From assembly GCA_041743835.1 (NCBI GenBank), contig JBGTLW010000395.1, forward strand, positions 1 to 12,201: 12,201 nucleotides of DNA, given 5' to 3'. This DNA comes from JBGTLW01 sp041743835. Lineage in GTDB: Bacteria > Planctomycetota > Phycisphaerae > Phycisphaerales > Phycisphaeraceae. The position numbers and the translations under genes were made by a program. Below, in pieces: positions 1 to 7,282 of the stretch (positions are counted from its first letter, which is position 1; every line of letters starts with the position of its first letter). A model generated the notes under the pieces. The model worked only from the letters and a program-made list of their open reading frames with translations. It was not told the DNA's origin and searched no databases.

Positions 1-2
1 CG

Positions 3-1241
3 CTGCGCGGTGAGGCGGCCGAGCCGGTCTGGCAGAGGCCAGCGCTGGAACCGGGCACAGACTACCGGCCGGTGGTCACGCCCGACGGCGCGACGCTGGA
101 CTACCGCATCATCGACGGGGTCAAGGTCTTCCACCTCATCGCCGAGACGGTCCGCCACACCTTCGCGCCCGGGCTCGAAGCCAACTGCTGGGGCTACAAC
201 GGCCGGGTTCACGGCCCGACCATCGAGGCGGTCGAGGGCGATCGCGTGCGCATCTATGTCACCAACAAGCTCCCGGCCGAGACCACCGTACACTGGCACG
301 GGGCGCTGCTGCCCTCGGGCATGGACGGCGTCGGCGGGCTCAACCAGCGGTCGATCCGACCGGGCGAAACCTTCAAGTACGAGTGGACCATCCATCAGCA
401 CGGCACGCTGATGTACCACTCCCACCACGACGAGATGACCCAGATGGCCATGGGCATGATGGGCCTGTTCATCATTCACCCGCGCGAGCCCAGGCCCGAG
501 GACCGGGTCGACCGCGACTTCGCGCTCATGCTCAGCGAGTGGGTGATCCGCCCCGGCACCGAGCGGCCCGACCCCAACGCGATGAGCGACTTCAACGTCC
601 TCACCATCAACGCCAAGGCGTTCCCCGGCACCTCGCCACTCGTCGTGAAGCGCGGCGAGAAGGTCCGCATCCGCATCGGCAACCTCAGCGCGATGGACCA
701 CCACCCCTTCCACATCCACGGCCACGCCTTCCACACCACCCAGACCGATGGCGGGGTGATCCCCGTCACTGCACGCTGGCCAGAGACCACGGTGCTGGTG
801 CCAACAGGCGCTACAAGAACGATCGAGTTCATTGCAGATAACCCCGGCGACTGGGCGATGCACTGCCACATGACACACCACGTCATGAACCAGATGGGCC
901 ACGACGTGCCCAACCTCCTGGGCATGGATGTTGAGGGATTCGACCCGCGCGTCCAGCAGCTCCTGCCCGGGTACATGACGATGGGACACAACGGCATGGG
1001 CGAGCACGGCGGGCACATCGAGTCGGGGCACATGCCCGTGCCTTACAACAGCCTGCCCATGGTCGGCATGCGCGGCCCACACGACTACATCACCATGGGC
1101 GGGATGTTCACCATCCTCAAGGTCCGTGACGAGCTGCAGCACGACGACGGACGCGATCCGGGCTGGTACGACAACCCCGGCCAGACCGAAGCCCGGCTGG
1201 CCAGCGACGAAGACCTTCACCGCGATGGCATTCGCGTCTGA
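3..1241 (+). CDS. Multicopper oxidase, two cupredoxin domains visible (5'-truncated by window edge)
   Basis: The frame is open from the window edge, so the true start lies upstream; a GTG at 72 is an internal codon. The 412 visible residues carry all four copper-ligand motifs of multicopper oxidases. These are HWHG (visible residue 97 on), HSHHDEM (139 on), HPFHIHG (234 on) and HCHMTHHVMNQM (287 on), the last with the Cys and axial Met of a type 1 site. The first two motifs lie in one cupredoxin domain and the last two in a second. No middle domain is visible, so this looks like a two-domain oxidase coupling substrate oxidation to reduction of O2 to water, presumably exported. A Met/His-rich stretch (MTMGHNGMGEHGGH and onward) is inserted before the last strand, as in copper-handling members. 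The substrate cannot be told. The signal peptide, if any, is outside the window. Next comes a transposase remnant, with no operon partner. Confidence 0.9.
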   Translation: MRGEAAEPVWQRPALEPGTDYRPVVTPDGATLDYRIIDGVKVFHLIAETVRHTFAPGLEANCWGYNGRVHGPTIEAVEGDRVRIYVTNKLPAETTVHWHGALLPSGMDGVGGLNQRSIRPGETFKYEWTIHQHGTLMYHSHHDEMTQMAMGMMGLFIIHPREPRPEDRVDRDFALMLSEWVIRPGTERPDPNAMSDFNVLTINAKAFPGTSPLVVKRGEKVRIRIGNLSAMDHHPFHIHGHAFHTTQTDGGVIPVTARWPETTVLVPTGATRTIEFIADNPGDWAMHCHMTHHVMNQMGHDVPNLLGMDVEGFDPRVQQLLPGYMTMGHNGMGEHGGHIESGHMPVPYNSLPMVGMRGPHDYITMGGMFTILKVRDELQHDDGRDPGWYDNPGQTEARLASDEDLHRDGIRV

Positions 1242-1279
1242 ATGACGACATGCCTGTCAAAGAAACGCATGGACCGATT

Positions 1280-1322
1280 CGAGGTGTCGGAACGAGGTGT
1301 CGGAACGGGGGCAGACCCCGTT
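1280..1322. repeat. 13-bp tandem repeat followed by a 7-bp-stem palindrome
   Basis: CGAGGTGTCGGAA occurs twice head to tail (1280-1292 and 1293-1305). It runs directly into a perfect inverted repeat AACGGGG (1304-1310) / CCCCGTT (1316-1322) with a 5-base loop. The hairpin ends at the ATG of the transposase fragment at 1323. It resembles the short palindromic sequences often found beside transposase remnants. It could be a piece of the original element's end or a separate REP-like unit. Confidence 0.6.
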
Positions 1323-1655
1323 ATGACGCGCCACAAGTTCTCGCGTCACGACTTCACCCTCGCCGAGCTCTTCGCTTGCCTGGTTGTGCGAGAGATGATG
1401 GGCAAGAGCTACCGACGCACCGAGGCCCTGCTCCGTGACACCGACTGGTGTCAGCAGTTGGGTATGACCAGGGTGCCCGACCACGCCACGCTCTGCCGCG
1501 CATTCGCCCACATCCTCAACCGCCAACGTGTGGGTGACATGCTCGGCCTGTTCGCCCGTGTGATGCGGCGGGCGGGGGAGCGGGGTCATGGTCATTGGCC
1601 CGATTTTACCCGCGTCGGCCGGTTGGTCGGGTTTTTCGTATGCTGTGGGGCTTGA
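1323..1655 (+). pseudogene. IS5-type transposase, N-terminal fragment
   Basis: About the first 85 residues from the ATG at 1323 match the N-terminal domain typical of IS5/IS4-type DDE transposases. They include FTLAELFACLVVREMMGKSY, then RRTEALLRDTDW, a LGMTRVPDHATL segment and a helix beginning CRAFAHIL. The family pattern is a short helical domain with 'Y/S-R...LL....LG...VP...TL'. The reading frame then passes into unrelated sequence (from about 1590) and stops at 1655, so the whole DDE catalytic core is missing and the gene cannot encode an active transposase. The same frame is open upstream to an ATG at 1242, abutting the oxidase stop, but the residues before 1323 look like translated intergenic repeat. 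No terminal inverted repeats or downstream half were found here, so the element has been cut away. Confidence 0.7.
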
Positions 1656-1696
1656 TCCGTGCCCCGCGCGACAGGCCCGACCCGGGTGGGTTGCCG

Positions 1697-1719
1697 GCCC
1701 CCGGCGGTGCGCCCGGGGC
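1697..1719 (+). promoter_or_regulatory. GC-rich hairpin in the thrS leader
   Basis: GCCCC (1697-1701) pairs with GGGGC (1715-1719), and after one C-C mismatch four more pairs close a 3-base loop. The hairpin lies about 20 bases before the thrS ATG, where ribosomes would load. E. coli thrS is autoregulated by structured leader RNA, but nothing here resembles a tRNA-like operator or a T-box. A regulatory role is only a suggestion. Confidence 0.25.
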
Positions 1720-1739
1720 TACCTGCGAAATGAATTGCC

Positions 1740-3950
1740 ATGAAGATTGTCCTGCCTGATGGAAACACACTCGACCTGCCCGCCCACAGCACGCCGCTGG
1801 ATGCCGCGAGGCAGATCGGCGAGGGCCTGGCCAAGGCCGCGATCGGTGCGCGGGTCAACGGCGAGCTGGTCGATGTCAACCGCCCGTTCGAGTCCATCGT
1901 GAGTGGGGGGGTGGACGCGGCCGAGCTTGGCATCATCACCGCCCCGCGCTTCGACAAGCAGGGCAAGAGCAAGTGGCGCGACGACCAGCACAAAAAGGAT
2001 GCCCTCTACCTGCTCCGCCATAGCTGCGCCCACGTCATGGCCGAGGCCATCGAACGAATCTGGCCGGACACGCAACTCGCCTACGGCCCGCCGCTGGACA
2101 ACGGGTTCTACTACGACATCAAGCTCGACACACCCATCAGCTCCGATGACTTCGGGAAGATCGAAGAGGAGATGAAGAAGATCGCCGCGGAGCAGCGGCC
2201 TTTCACGCGGTATGAGCTTGCAACCGAGCAAGGCCTGGCCAAGCTCAACCACGAAGGCAACAAGTACAAGATCGACAACGCGGACAAGGCCATCCACAAC
2301 GGGGCCGCGACGCTGTCGTGGTACGTCACCGGCAAAGCCCACGGCGTCACGCCGTGGGATGACGCGGCAGAGCCGAGGGATGGCAATCCCTCGGCTTTGG
2401 GGCACCCACCCACACCCAGGCCGTGGGAAGACCTCTGCCAAGGCCCGCACATCCCCAATACGTCGCTGCTTGACCCTGCTACCGGCGGCGGCGCATTTAA
2501 GATCACCTCCATCGCCTCATCACACTGGCACGGCGACATCACCAGCGACCGCTTCCAACGCGTCTATGGCACCGCGTTCTTCTCGCAGGCCGACCTCGAT
2601 GAACACCTGTCCCTCCTCGAAGAAGCCAAGCAGCGCGACCACCGCGTCATCGGGCAACGGCTGGGGCTGTTCACCATCGATGAAAAGGTCGGCCAAGGGC
2701 TGGTCCTCTGGAAGCCCAACGGCGCGATTGTTCGGCAGGAGCTGCAAAACTTCATCAGCGAGCACCTCAACCGCCAGGGCTACAAGCAGGTCTTCACGCC
2801 ACACATCGGCAAGCTCGACCTCTACCGGACCTCCGGCCACTTCCCGTACTACGCCGACTCACAGTTCCCGCCCCTGCTCGAACGTGAAACCGTGCGGAAG
2901 CTGGCCGACGGCTGCGCCACGTGCGCCCAGCTCGCGGAGAAGCTGACCTTCTCCGACCCGGCGCAGAGCGCCGCGATGGCGGCGGAGATCGCCGGCGGCG
3001 GGTACATGCTCAAGCCCATGAACTGCCCGCACCACATCCGCATCTACGCCAGCGACAAACACAGCTACCGCGACCTGCCCATCCGGCTCGCGGAGTTCGG
3101 CACGGTGTACCGCTACGAGCAGTCCGGCGAGCTCGGCGGCATGACGCGCGTGCGCGGCTTCACGCAGGACGACGCACACCTCTTCGTCACCCCCGAGCAG
3201 CTTGCAGAAGAGGTGCTCGGCTGCATCGAGCTGGTGAAGATCGTCTTCAAGACGCTGGGCATGGAGGACTACCGCGTGCGTGTCGGCCTGCGCGACCCGG
3301 ACGATTCCAAGTTCGTCGGCAACGCGTCGGACTGGGACCGCGCGGAGGCGGCGTGTCTCGCGGCCGCGAAGTCGCTGGGCGTGCCGTTCTCCCAGGAGCC
3401 GGGCGAGGCGGCGTTCTATGGGCCGAAGATCGACTTCGTGGTGAAGGACGTCATCGGCCGGGAGTGGCAGCTTGGCACCGTGCAGGTGGACTACCAGTTG
3501 CCCCAGCGCTTCGAGCTGGAGTACGTCGGCGCGGACAACAAGACGCACCGCCCGATCATGATCCACCGCGCGCCGTTTGGCAGCATGGAGCGCTTCGTCG
3601 GCGTGCTGATCGAGCACTTCAACGGCGCGTTCCCGCTGTGGCTCTCGCCCGAGCAGGCGCGGGTGCTGCCGATCAGCGACAAGTTCACCGACTACGCCCG
3701 CACCGTGCTGGACAGCCTCAAGGCCCGGGGCCTGCGCGCGACGCTCGATGACAGCAACGAAAGGCTCAACTCCAAGATCAAGGCGGCGCAGGAGGACAAG
3801 GTGGTGTACATGCTCGTCGTCGGCGGCAAGGACGCCGAGGCCGGGACGGTCAGCGTGCGTCACCGCAGCGGGGGCGACCGCGGCGCTGTGCCGCTAAGCG
3901 AGTTCACCGCCGCGATCGTCGCCGAGCGCGATGAGCGCCGTGTGAGCTAA
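1740..3950 (+). CDS. thrS: Threonyl-tRNA synthetase with two internal insertions
   Basis: Class II aminoacyl-tRNA synthetase that activates threonine and charges tRNA-Thr in the cytoplasm. Domains run in the standard order. A TGS domain spans about residues 1-63. The editing domain has HSCAH (His94/His98) and the DLCQGPH motif (Cys233/His237). The catalytic core has the zinc ligands Cys429 (KPMNCPHH), His480 (DDAHLF) and His609 (IHRAPFGSMER, motif 3). The C-terminal anticodon-binding domain starts near residue 635. At 736 residues it is about 95 longer than the E. coli enzyme. Known E. coli positions are His73, Cys182, Cys334, His385 and His511. Comparison with these puts about 30 extra residues between the two halves of the editing site and about 44 between the editing and zinc sites. 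The first insertion coincides with palindromic DNA at 2338-2432. The second (about residues 376-421) contains CATC. No clear Shine-Dalgarno site precedes the ATG. All catalytic residues are intact, so the gene should be functional. Confidence 0.97.
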   Translation: MKIVLPDGNTLDLPAHSTPLDAARQIGEGLAKAAIGARVNGELVDVNRPFESIVSGGVDAAELGIITAPRFDKQGKSKWRDDQHKKDALYLLRHSCAHVMAEAIERIWPDTQLAYGPPLDNGFYYDIKLDTPISSDDFGKIEEEMKKIAAEQRPFTRYELATEQGLAKLNHEGNKYKIDNADKAIHNGAATLSWYVTGKAHGVTPWDDAAEPRDGNPSALGHPPTPRPWEDLCQGPHIPNTSLLDPATGGGAFKITSIASSHWHGDITSDRFQRVYGTAFFSQADLDEHLSLLEEAKQRDHRVIGQRLGLFTIDEKVGQGLVLWKPNGAIVRQELQNFISEHLNRQGYKQVFTPHIGKLDLYRTSGHFPYYADSQFPPLLERETVRKLADGCATCAQLAEKLTFSDPAQSAAMAAEIAGGGYMLKPMNCPHHIRIYASDKHSYRDLPIRLAEFGTVYRYEQSGELGGMTRVRGFTQDDAHLFVTPEQLAEEVLGCIELVKIVFKTLGMEDYRVRVGLRDPDDSKFVGNASDWDRAEAACLAAAKSLGVPFSQEPGEAAFYGPKIDFVVKDVIGREWQLGTVQVDYQLPQRFELEYVGADNKTHRPIMIHRAPFGSMERFVGVLIEHFNGAFPLWLSPEQARVLPISDKFTDYARTVLDSLKARGLRATLDDSNERLNSKIKAAQEDKVVYMLVVGGKDAEAGTVSVRHRSGGDRGAVPLSEFTAAIVAERDERRVS
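2338..2432 (+). repeat. In-frame palindromic element inside thrS with duplicated flank
   Basis: Two adjacent palindromes lie within the coding frame. The first is CCCACGGCG / CGCCGTGGG (2338-2346 and 2350-2358, loop TCA). The second is AGCCGAGGGAT / ATCCCTCGGCT (2371-2381 and 2386-2396, loop GGCA), which extends to 2368-2399 with one G-T pair. The flank GCCGTGGGATGAC (2351-2363) recurs as GCCGTGGGAAGAC (2420-2432), 12 of 13 bases identical and exactly 69 bases apart. The protein therefore reads PWDD, a 19-residue Pro/Ala-rich insert, then PWED leading into the catalytic DLC. This looks like an in-frame insertion with a target duplication. Its CCCACGG arms match the intergenic palindrome at 7828-7848. 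Confidence 0.7.
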
Positions 3951-4014
3951 GCCCCGGCTCACCAACCCCCACACCCCCGCGCCGTCTCGCCTTGCCACGG
4001 TGCCGCGCCGCGCT

Positions 4015-4020
4015 TACAAC
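4015..4020 (+). promoter_or_regulatory. -10-like box TACAAC before the UPF0316 gene
   Basis: TACAAC ends 8 bases before the ATG at 4029, so a transcript would start at or next to the start codon, and there is no Shine-Dalgarno sequence. No convincing -35 box is seen. It fits the TACAAT/TATAAT pattern before other genes in this window. Confidence 0.35.
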
Positions 4021-4028
4021 TGGCACCC

Positions 4029-4607
4029 ATGCAGGCACTACTCGATTGGCTTGAACATTACCCGTACCTGTTCGCGGTGTTCGTGATCGCGGCAAGGATC
4101 GTGGATGTGTCCATCGGCACGATGCGGACCATCGCGGTGGTGCGCGGCTACCGCTGGCTTGCGGTGGGGCTGGGGTTTGTCGAGGTCATCGTGTGGGTCG
4201 TCGCGGTGTCGGGCGTGCTGGTCAACCCCACGCTGCTGAAAGTCGCAGCCTACGCGGTGGGCTTTGCCACGGGCAACGCGGTGGGCATGGCTCTTGAGAA
4301 CCGCATCGCGCTGGGGCTGCGGATGGTGCTCGTCATCTCCGACACGCGTCAGCAGTCGGTCGCGTTCGCGCTGCGGCTGGCGGGCCATGCCGTGACCGAG
4401 TTGCCCGCGAAGGGGGCCATGGGCGACGTGGCGATGTGCTTCGCGGTGGTGCCCCGCCGCAGGATCCCCGAGGTGGAGCGCCTCGCGCTGGGCGTGGACC
4501 CGCAGGCGTTCATCACGGTGCAGGAAGCGTCTTCCAACACGCTGCGCAAGGCCTACCCCGCGACATACACCCCGACCGGCTGGCGCGCGGTGTTCAAGAA
4601 AAAATAA
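4029..4607 (+). CDS. UPF0316 family membrane protein (DUF5698 + DUF2179)
   Basis: A 192-residue protein. The N-terminal half has three hydrophobic segments (about residues 12-33, 43-62 and 68-85). It carries the UPF0316 signature, with ARIVDVSIGTMRTI, then GYRWLAVGLGFVEVIVWV, then AYAVGFATGNAVGM. The C-terminal half (from about 100, LRMVLVISDTRQQSVAFALR) is a soluble DUF2179 domain of the kind found at the ends of several membrane proteins. The function of the family is unknown; it is an inner-membrane protein with a cytosolic sensor-like tail. Length is normal for the family. It is 78 bases downstream of thrS, with its own -10-like box, and is followed by an inverted repeat at 4624-4698. No linked gene hints at a role. 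Confidence 0.88.
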   Translation: MQALLDWLEHYPYLFAVFVIAARIVDVSIGTMRTIAVVRGYRWLAVGLGFVEVIVWVVAVSGVLVNPTLLKVAAYAVGFATGNAVGMALENRIALGLRMVLVISDTRQQSVAFALRLAGHAVTELPAKGAMGDVAMCFAVVPRRRIPEVERLALGVDPQAFITVQEASSNTLRKAYPATYTPTGWRAVFKKK

Positions 4608-4623
4608 CCGGTAACTTTGTGTG

Positions 4624-4698
4624 GCCGCCAAGAGCGTCAAGGAAGACATTCCTGAAAATGTTATTTGTCTTGACTTGGCGTCCTTGGGTCTTGGCGGC
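4624..4698. repeat. CCGCCAAG-family inverted repeat, copy A
   Basis: GCCGCCAAGA (4624-4633) is perfectly complementary to TCTTGGCGGC (4689-4698). Inside, GTCAAG (4636-4641) pairs with CTTGAC (4669-4674). It starts 16 bases after the UPF0316 stop codon, as the other copies do after their upstream genes. It is the most diverged copy. It could form a terminator-like hairpin but lacks a T-tract. Confidence 0.75.
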
Positions 4699-4851
4699 AA
4701 ACCATTCGTGAGTGATGCGATGTGTTGGCGCATGGTTTGCACGGGAGGGGTATGCTGTCGCCGCGTTGTCGCAAGGCGGCGCTTCGTGGTCGGGCGTGAT
4801 GTGGTGCCCGGCCTCGTGAAACGATCAGGCAACGCTGGAGCGTAACCCAAC

Positions 4852-5187
4852 ATGTATGAAGTGCGAGTAAGCCCGATCCACGGGCGCGGACTGTTTGCAT
4901 CGACGTTCATCCCCGCCGACACGGAGCTGGGCCGGATCGAAGGCGAGCCGACCACCACCGACGGGCCTTATGTGCTGTGGATTGATGACATGCGCGGCAT
5001 CGAGGTGACCAACGATATGAAGTTCATCAACCACGCGGACCGGCCCAATGCCGCGTACTACGACGACCTCACCGTGGTGACGCTGCGGGACATCTCCGCG
5101 GGCGAAGAGATCACCCACGACTACATGGGCGACGGCCAACTCGCCGGCGAACCCGCCCAATTCGGGGCGTTGGACGCGGTGGCGTAG
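4852..5187 (+). CDS. Small stand-alone SET-domain protein
   Basis: A 111-residue protein made up almost entirely of a SET domain. The S-adenosylmethionine-binding start IHGRGLFA is at residues 9-16, FINHADRPNA (58-67) gives the NHxxxPN core, and ISAGEEITHDY (81-91) gives the GEExxxDY signature with the catalytic Tyr91. SET domains are lysine methyltransferases acting on histones or, in bacteria, on varied proteins; the target here is unknown. There is no post-SET cysteine cluster or other domain. A TATGCT -10-like box lies at 4751-4756. The only Shine-Dalgarno-like sequence is GGAG at 4837-4840, rather far from the ATG. The gene stands alone between a repeat and the DUF4914 gene. Confidence 0.85.
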   Translation: MYEVRVSPIHGRGLFASTFIPADTELGRIEGEPTTTDGPYVLWIDDMRGIEVTNDMKFINHADRPNAAYYDDLTVVTLRDISAGEEITHDYMGDGQLAGEPAQFGALDAVA

Positions 5188-5224
5188 GCACAACTTCCGC
5201 TAACCACACCCGGCGATTTTGCTT

Positions 5225-5230
5225 TATAAT
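5225..5230 (+). promoter_or_regulatory. Consensus -10 box TATAAT before the DUF4914 gene
   Basis: A perfect TATAAT sits in an AT-rich patch (ATTTTGCTTTATAAT) in otherwise GC-rich DNA, 117 bases before the ATG at 5348. No good -35 box is found at normal spacing. It would give a leader of about 110 bases. This is the strongest promoter candidate in the window. Confidence 0.5.
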
Positions 5231-5336
5231 GCCCGCGTCTGCTGCGGCGTTGTGGCGTGTCCACCCCGCCGCTGCGGGCCTGCTTTCCCGATGGGCATTG
5301 ACCCCGTCGGGCGTCCGCCGTGAAGTCCGCCAAACA

Positions 5337-5341
5337 GGGAG
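5337..5341 (+). promoter_or_regulatory. Ribosome binding site deciding the DUF4914 start
   Basis: GGGAG lies 6 bases before the ATG at 5348. This favours that ATG over the GTG at 5345 just before it. Confidence 0.7.
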
Positions 5342-5347
5342 ACCGTG

Positions 5348-7261
5348 ATGCCCAAGACCGTGACCGACGCCCCGATTTTTAGCCGCGTCCGCATGTCCAG
5401 CTACGCGCGGACGGTGCTGGAGAACGCCCGCAGCGCGACGTTTGTGTCGTCGGTGGAGCAACTGGCGAGCATGTCGGTCCCCGAAGACCAGTTGGACAAC
5501 AAGGGCTTCTACCACGTGGCGTACGACGTGCCGGGCAAGGGCATGGTGGACGAGGTGCTGGTCTGCCGGGTGCGCAACGGCATCAGCGCGAACTACGTCG
5601 ATGCGTACATGCGCCGCCGCGACCCGGACTGCATGGTCATCGGCGACGAGGCGCGGACGGACAAGCCCCGCTACGCCGACCGCTTCGGCAAGCCCTTCAA
5701 CGAGCTGCGCGACCAGACGTTCGAGTGGCTCAAGACGCAGGACGTGGCGTACCTGTTCTTCAAGGCCGGCGGCCAGAACAAGGGCATCGACGCGATGGCG
5801 ATCTGCCCGCTCAATGCCGGGTTCTTCGCGCTGGGCCTGGCGATGCTCCAGGGCATCCTCACCGAGGACCAGGTCACCGAGGACTTCACCCCCCGCGCCA
5901 CGGTGTACGTCGCGCCGCCCTTCCGCCACACGCACTTCAAGGGCAAGCAGCTTGTCGTCCACAACCGCCGCGACGGCATGCACGAGCTGTTCAGCTACAA
6001 CCTCTACCCCGGCCCGTCCGCCAAGAAGGGCGTCTATGGCATGCTGCTGACGCTGGGCGAGAAGGAAGACTGGATCACCGCCCACTGCTCCACCGTGCAG
6101 GTGGTCACGCCTTACGACAACGTGACCACGATCATGCACGAGGGCGCGTCCGGCGGGGGCAAGAGCGAGATGCTCGAGCACATGCACCGCGAGGCCGACG
6201 GCCGGCTGCGACTCGGGACCAACACCGTCACCGGCGAGTCGCGCTACGTCACCATCCCCCGCGCCTGCGACCTGCACCCGGTCACCGATGACATGGCCCT
6301 GTGCCACCCGTCCTACCAGACCGAGCGGCGCACCGGCCAGAAGAAAGTGATCGTCACCGACGCGGAAGACGCCTGGTTCCTGCGGATCAACCACATCGAC
6401 CGCTACGGCGTGGACCCGCACCTCGAACGCCTGACCATCAAGCCGCCCACGCCGCTGCTGTTCCTCAACATCGATGCCGCCCCCAACAGCACCGCCCTGA
6501 TCTGGGAACACACGATGGATGAGCCGGGCGTCCCCTGCCCCAACCCCCGCGTGGTCGTGCCCCGCAACCACGTCCCCAACATCGTCTCCAAGCCCGTCGC
6601 GGTGGACATCCGCAGCTTCGGCGTCCGCTGCCCGCCCTGCACCAAGACCCACCCGACCTACGGCATCATCGGGCTGTTCCACGTCCTGCCCCCCGCGCTC
6701 GCGTGGCTCTGGCGACTGGTCGCGCCCCGAGGCCACGGCAACCCGTCCATCGTGGACACCGGCGGGATGACCTCCGAGGGCGTCGGCTCCTATTGGCCAT
6801 TCGCCACCGGCCGACGCGTGGACCAGGCCAACCTCATCCTCACCCAGATCCTCGACACCACCGACACCAGCTTCGTCCTCTGCCCCAACCAGCACATCGG
6901 GAGCTGGGAGGTCGGCTTCGCGCCGCAGTGGGTCGCACGCGAGTACCTCGCCCGCCGCGGCTCGCAACCCTTCCCCGCCAACCTCATCGGGCCTTCCCGC
7001 TGCCCGCTGCTGGGCTACTCGCCCAAGACCCTCCAGGTCGAGGGCCAGATCATCGGCCACTGGTTCCTCGAAGTCGAGACCCAGCCCGAGGTCGGCACCG
7101 AGGGCTACGACCGCGGCGCGCAAATCCTCTACAACTTCTTCCGCGAGCAGCTTGGCCAGTTCCTCGTGGACGACCTGGACCCCACCGGCAAGCTCATCAT
7201 CCAGGCCTGCCTCGATGGTGCGTCGGTCGAAGACTACGCCGCGTTCACGCCCAAGGTGTGA
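5348..7261 (+). CDS. DUF4914 family protein with P-loop
   Basis: A 637-residue protein that fits the family's usual length of about 620-645. A classical Walker A motif, GASGGGKS, occupies residues 266-273 and is followed by EMLEHMHRE, so it very likely binds ATP or GTP. Further downstream are RCPPC (Cys428/Cys431), then YWPFATGRRVDQANLIL from 482, and LCPNQHIGSWEVGF. These look like conserved core segments. The GxSGxGKS loop and the domain order recall PEP carboxykinase/HPr-kinase-type P-loop enzymes, but that is my inference and the reaction is unknown. There is no signal peptide or membrane segment, so it should be cytosolic. The start at 5348 has a good ribosome site. It has its own promoter and is followed after 21 bases by the TrkA-N gene, with which it may be co-transcribed. 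Confidence 0.8.
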   Translation: MPKTVTDAPIFSRVRMSSYARTVLENARSATFVSSVEQLASMSVPEDQLDNKGFYHVAYDVPGKGMVDEVLVCRVRNGISANYVDAYMRRRDPDCMVIGDEARTDKPRYADRFGKPFNELRDQTFEWLKTQDVAYLFFKAGGQNKGIDAMAICPLNAGFFALGLAMLQGILTEDQVTEDFTPRATVYVAPPFRHTHFKGKQLVVHNRRDGMHELFSYNLYPGPSAKKGVYGMLLTLGEKEDWITAHCSTVQVVTPYDNVTTIMHEGASGGGKSEMLEHMHREADGRLRLGTNTVTGESRYVTIPRACDLHPVTDDMALCHPSYQTERRTGQKKVIVTDAEDAWFLRINHIDRYGVDPHLERLTIKPPTPLLFLNIDAAPNSTALIWEHTMDEPGVPCPNPRVVVPRNHVPNIVSKPVAVDIRSFGVRCPPCTKTHPTYGIIGLFHVLPPALAWLWRLVAPRGHGNPSIVDTGGMTSEGVGSYWPFATGRRVDQANLILTQILDTTDTSFVLCPNQHIGSWEVGFAPQWVAREYLARRGSQPFPANLIGPSRCPLLGYSPKTLQVEGQIIGHWFLEVETQPEVGTEGYDRGAQILYNFFREQLGQFLVDDLDPTGKLIIQACLDGASVEDYAAFTPKV

Positions 7262-7270
7262 GCCGGGGCA

Positions 7271-7276
7271 TACAAT
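7271..7276 (+). promoter_or_regulatory. -10-like box TACAAT directly before the TrkA-N gene
   Basis: TACAAT ends 6 bases before the ATG at 7283, so a transcript from it would begin at about the A of the start codon, that is, be leaderless. No Shine-Dalgarno sequence is present. Read-through from the gene ending at 7261 is an alternative. Confidence 0.4.
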
Positions 7277-7282
7277 GTCCCC

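Noticed and set aside
1591..1739. A T-box riboswitch before thrS
   Set aside because: No T-box sequence, specifier loop or terminator/antiterminator pair is visible, and the leader is short.
2859..3863. A 334-codon minus-strand frame inside thrS
   Set aside because: Lies wholly opposite conserved ThrRS coding sequence and has the same biased composition with no recognisable domain.
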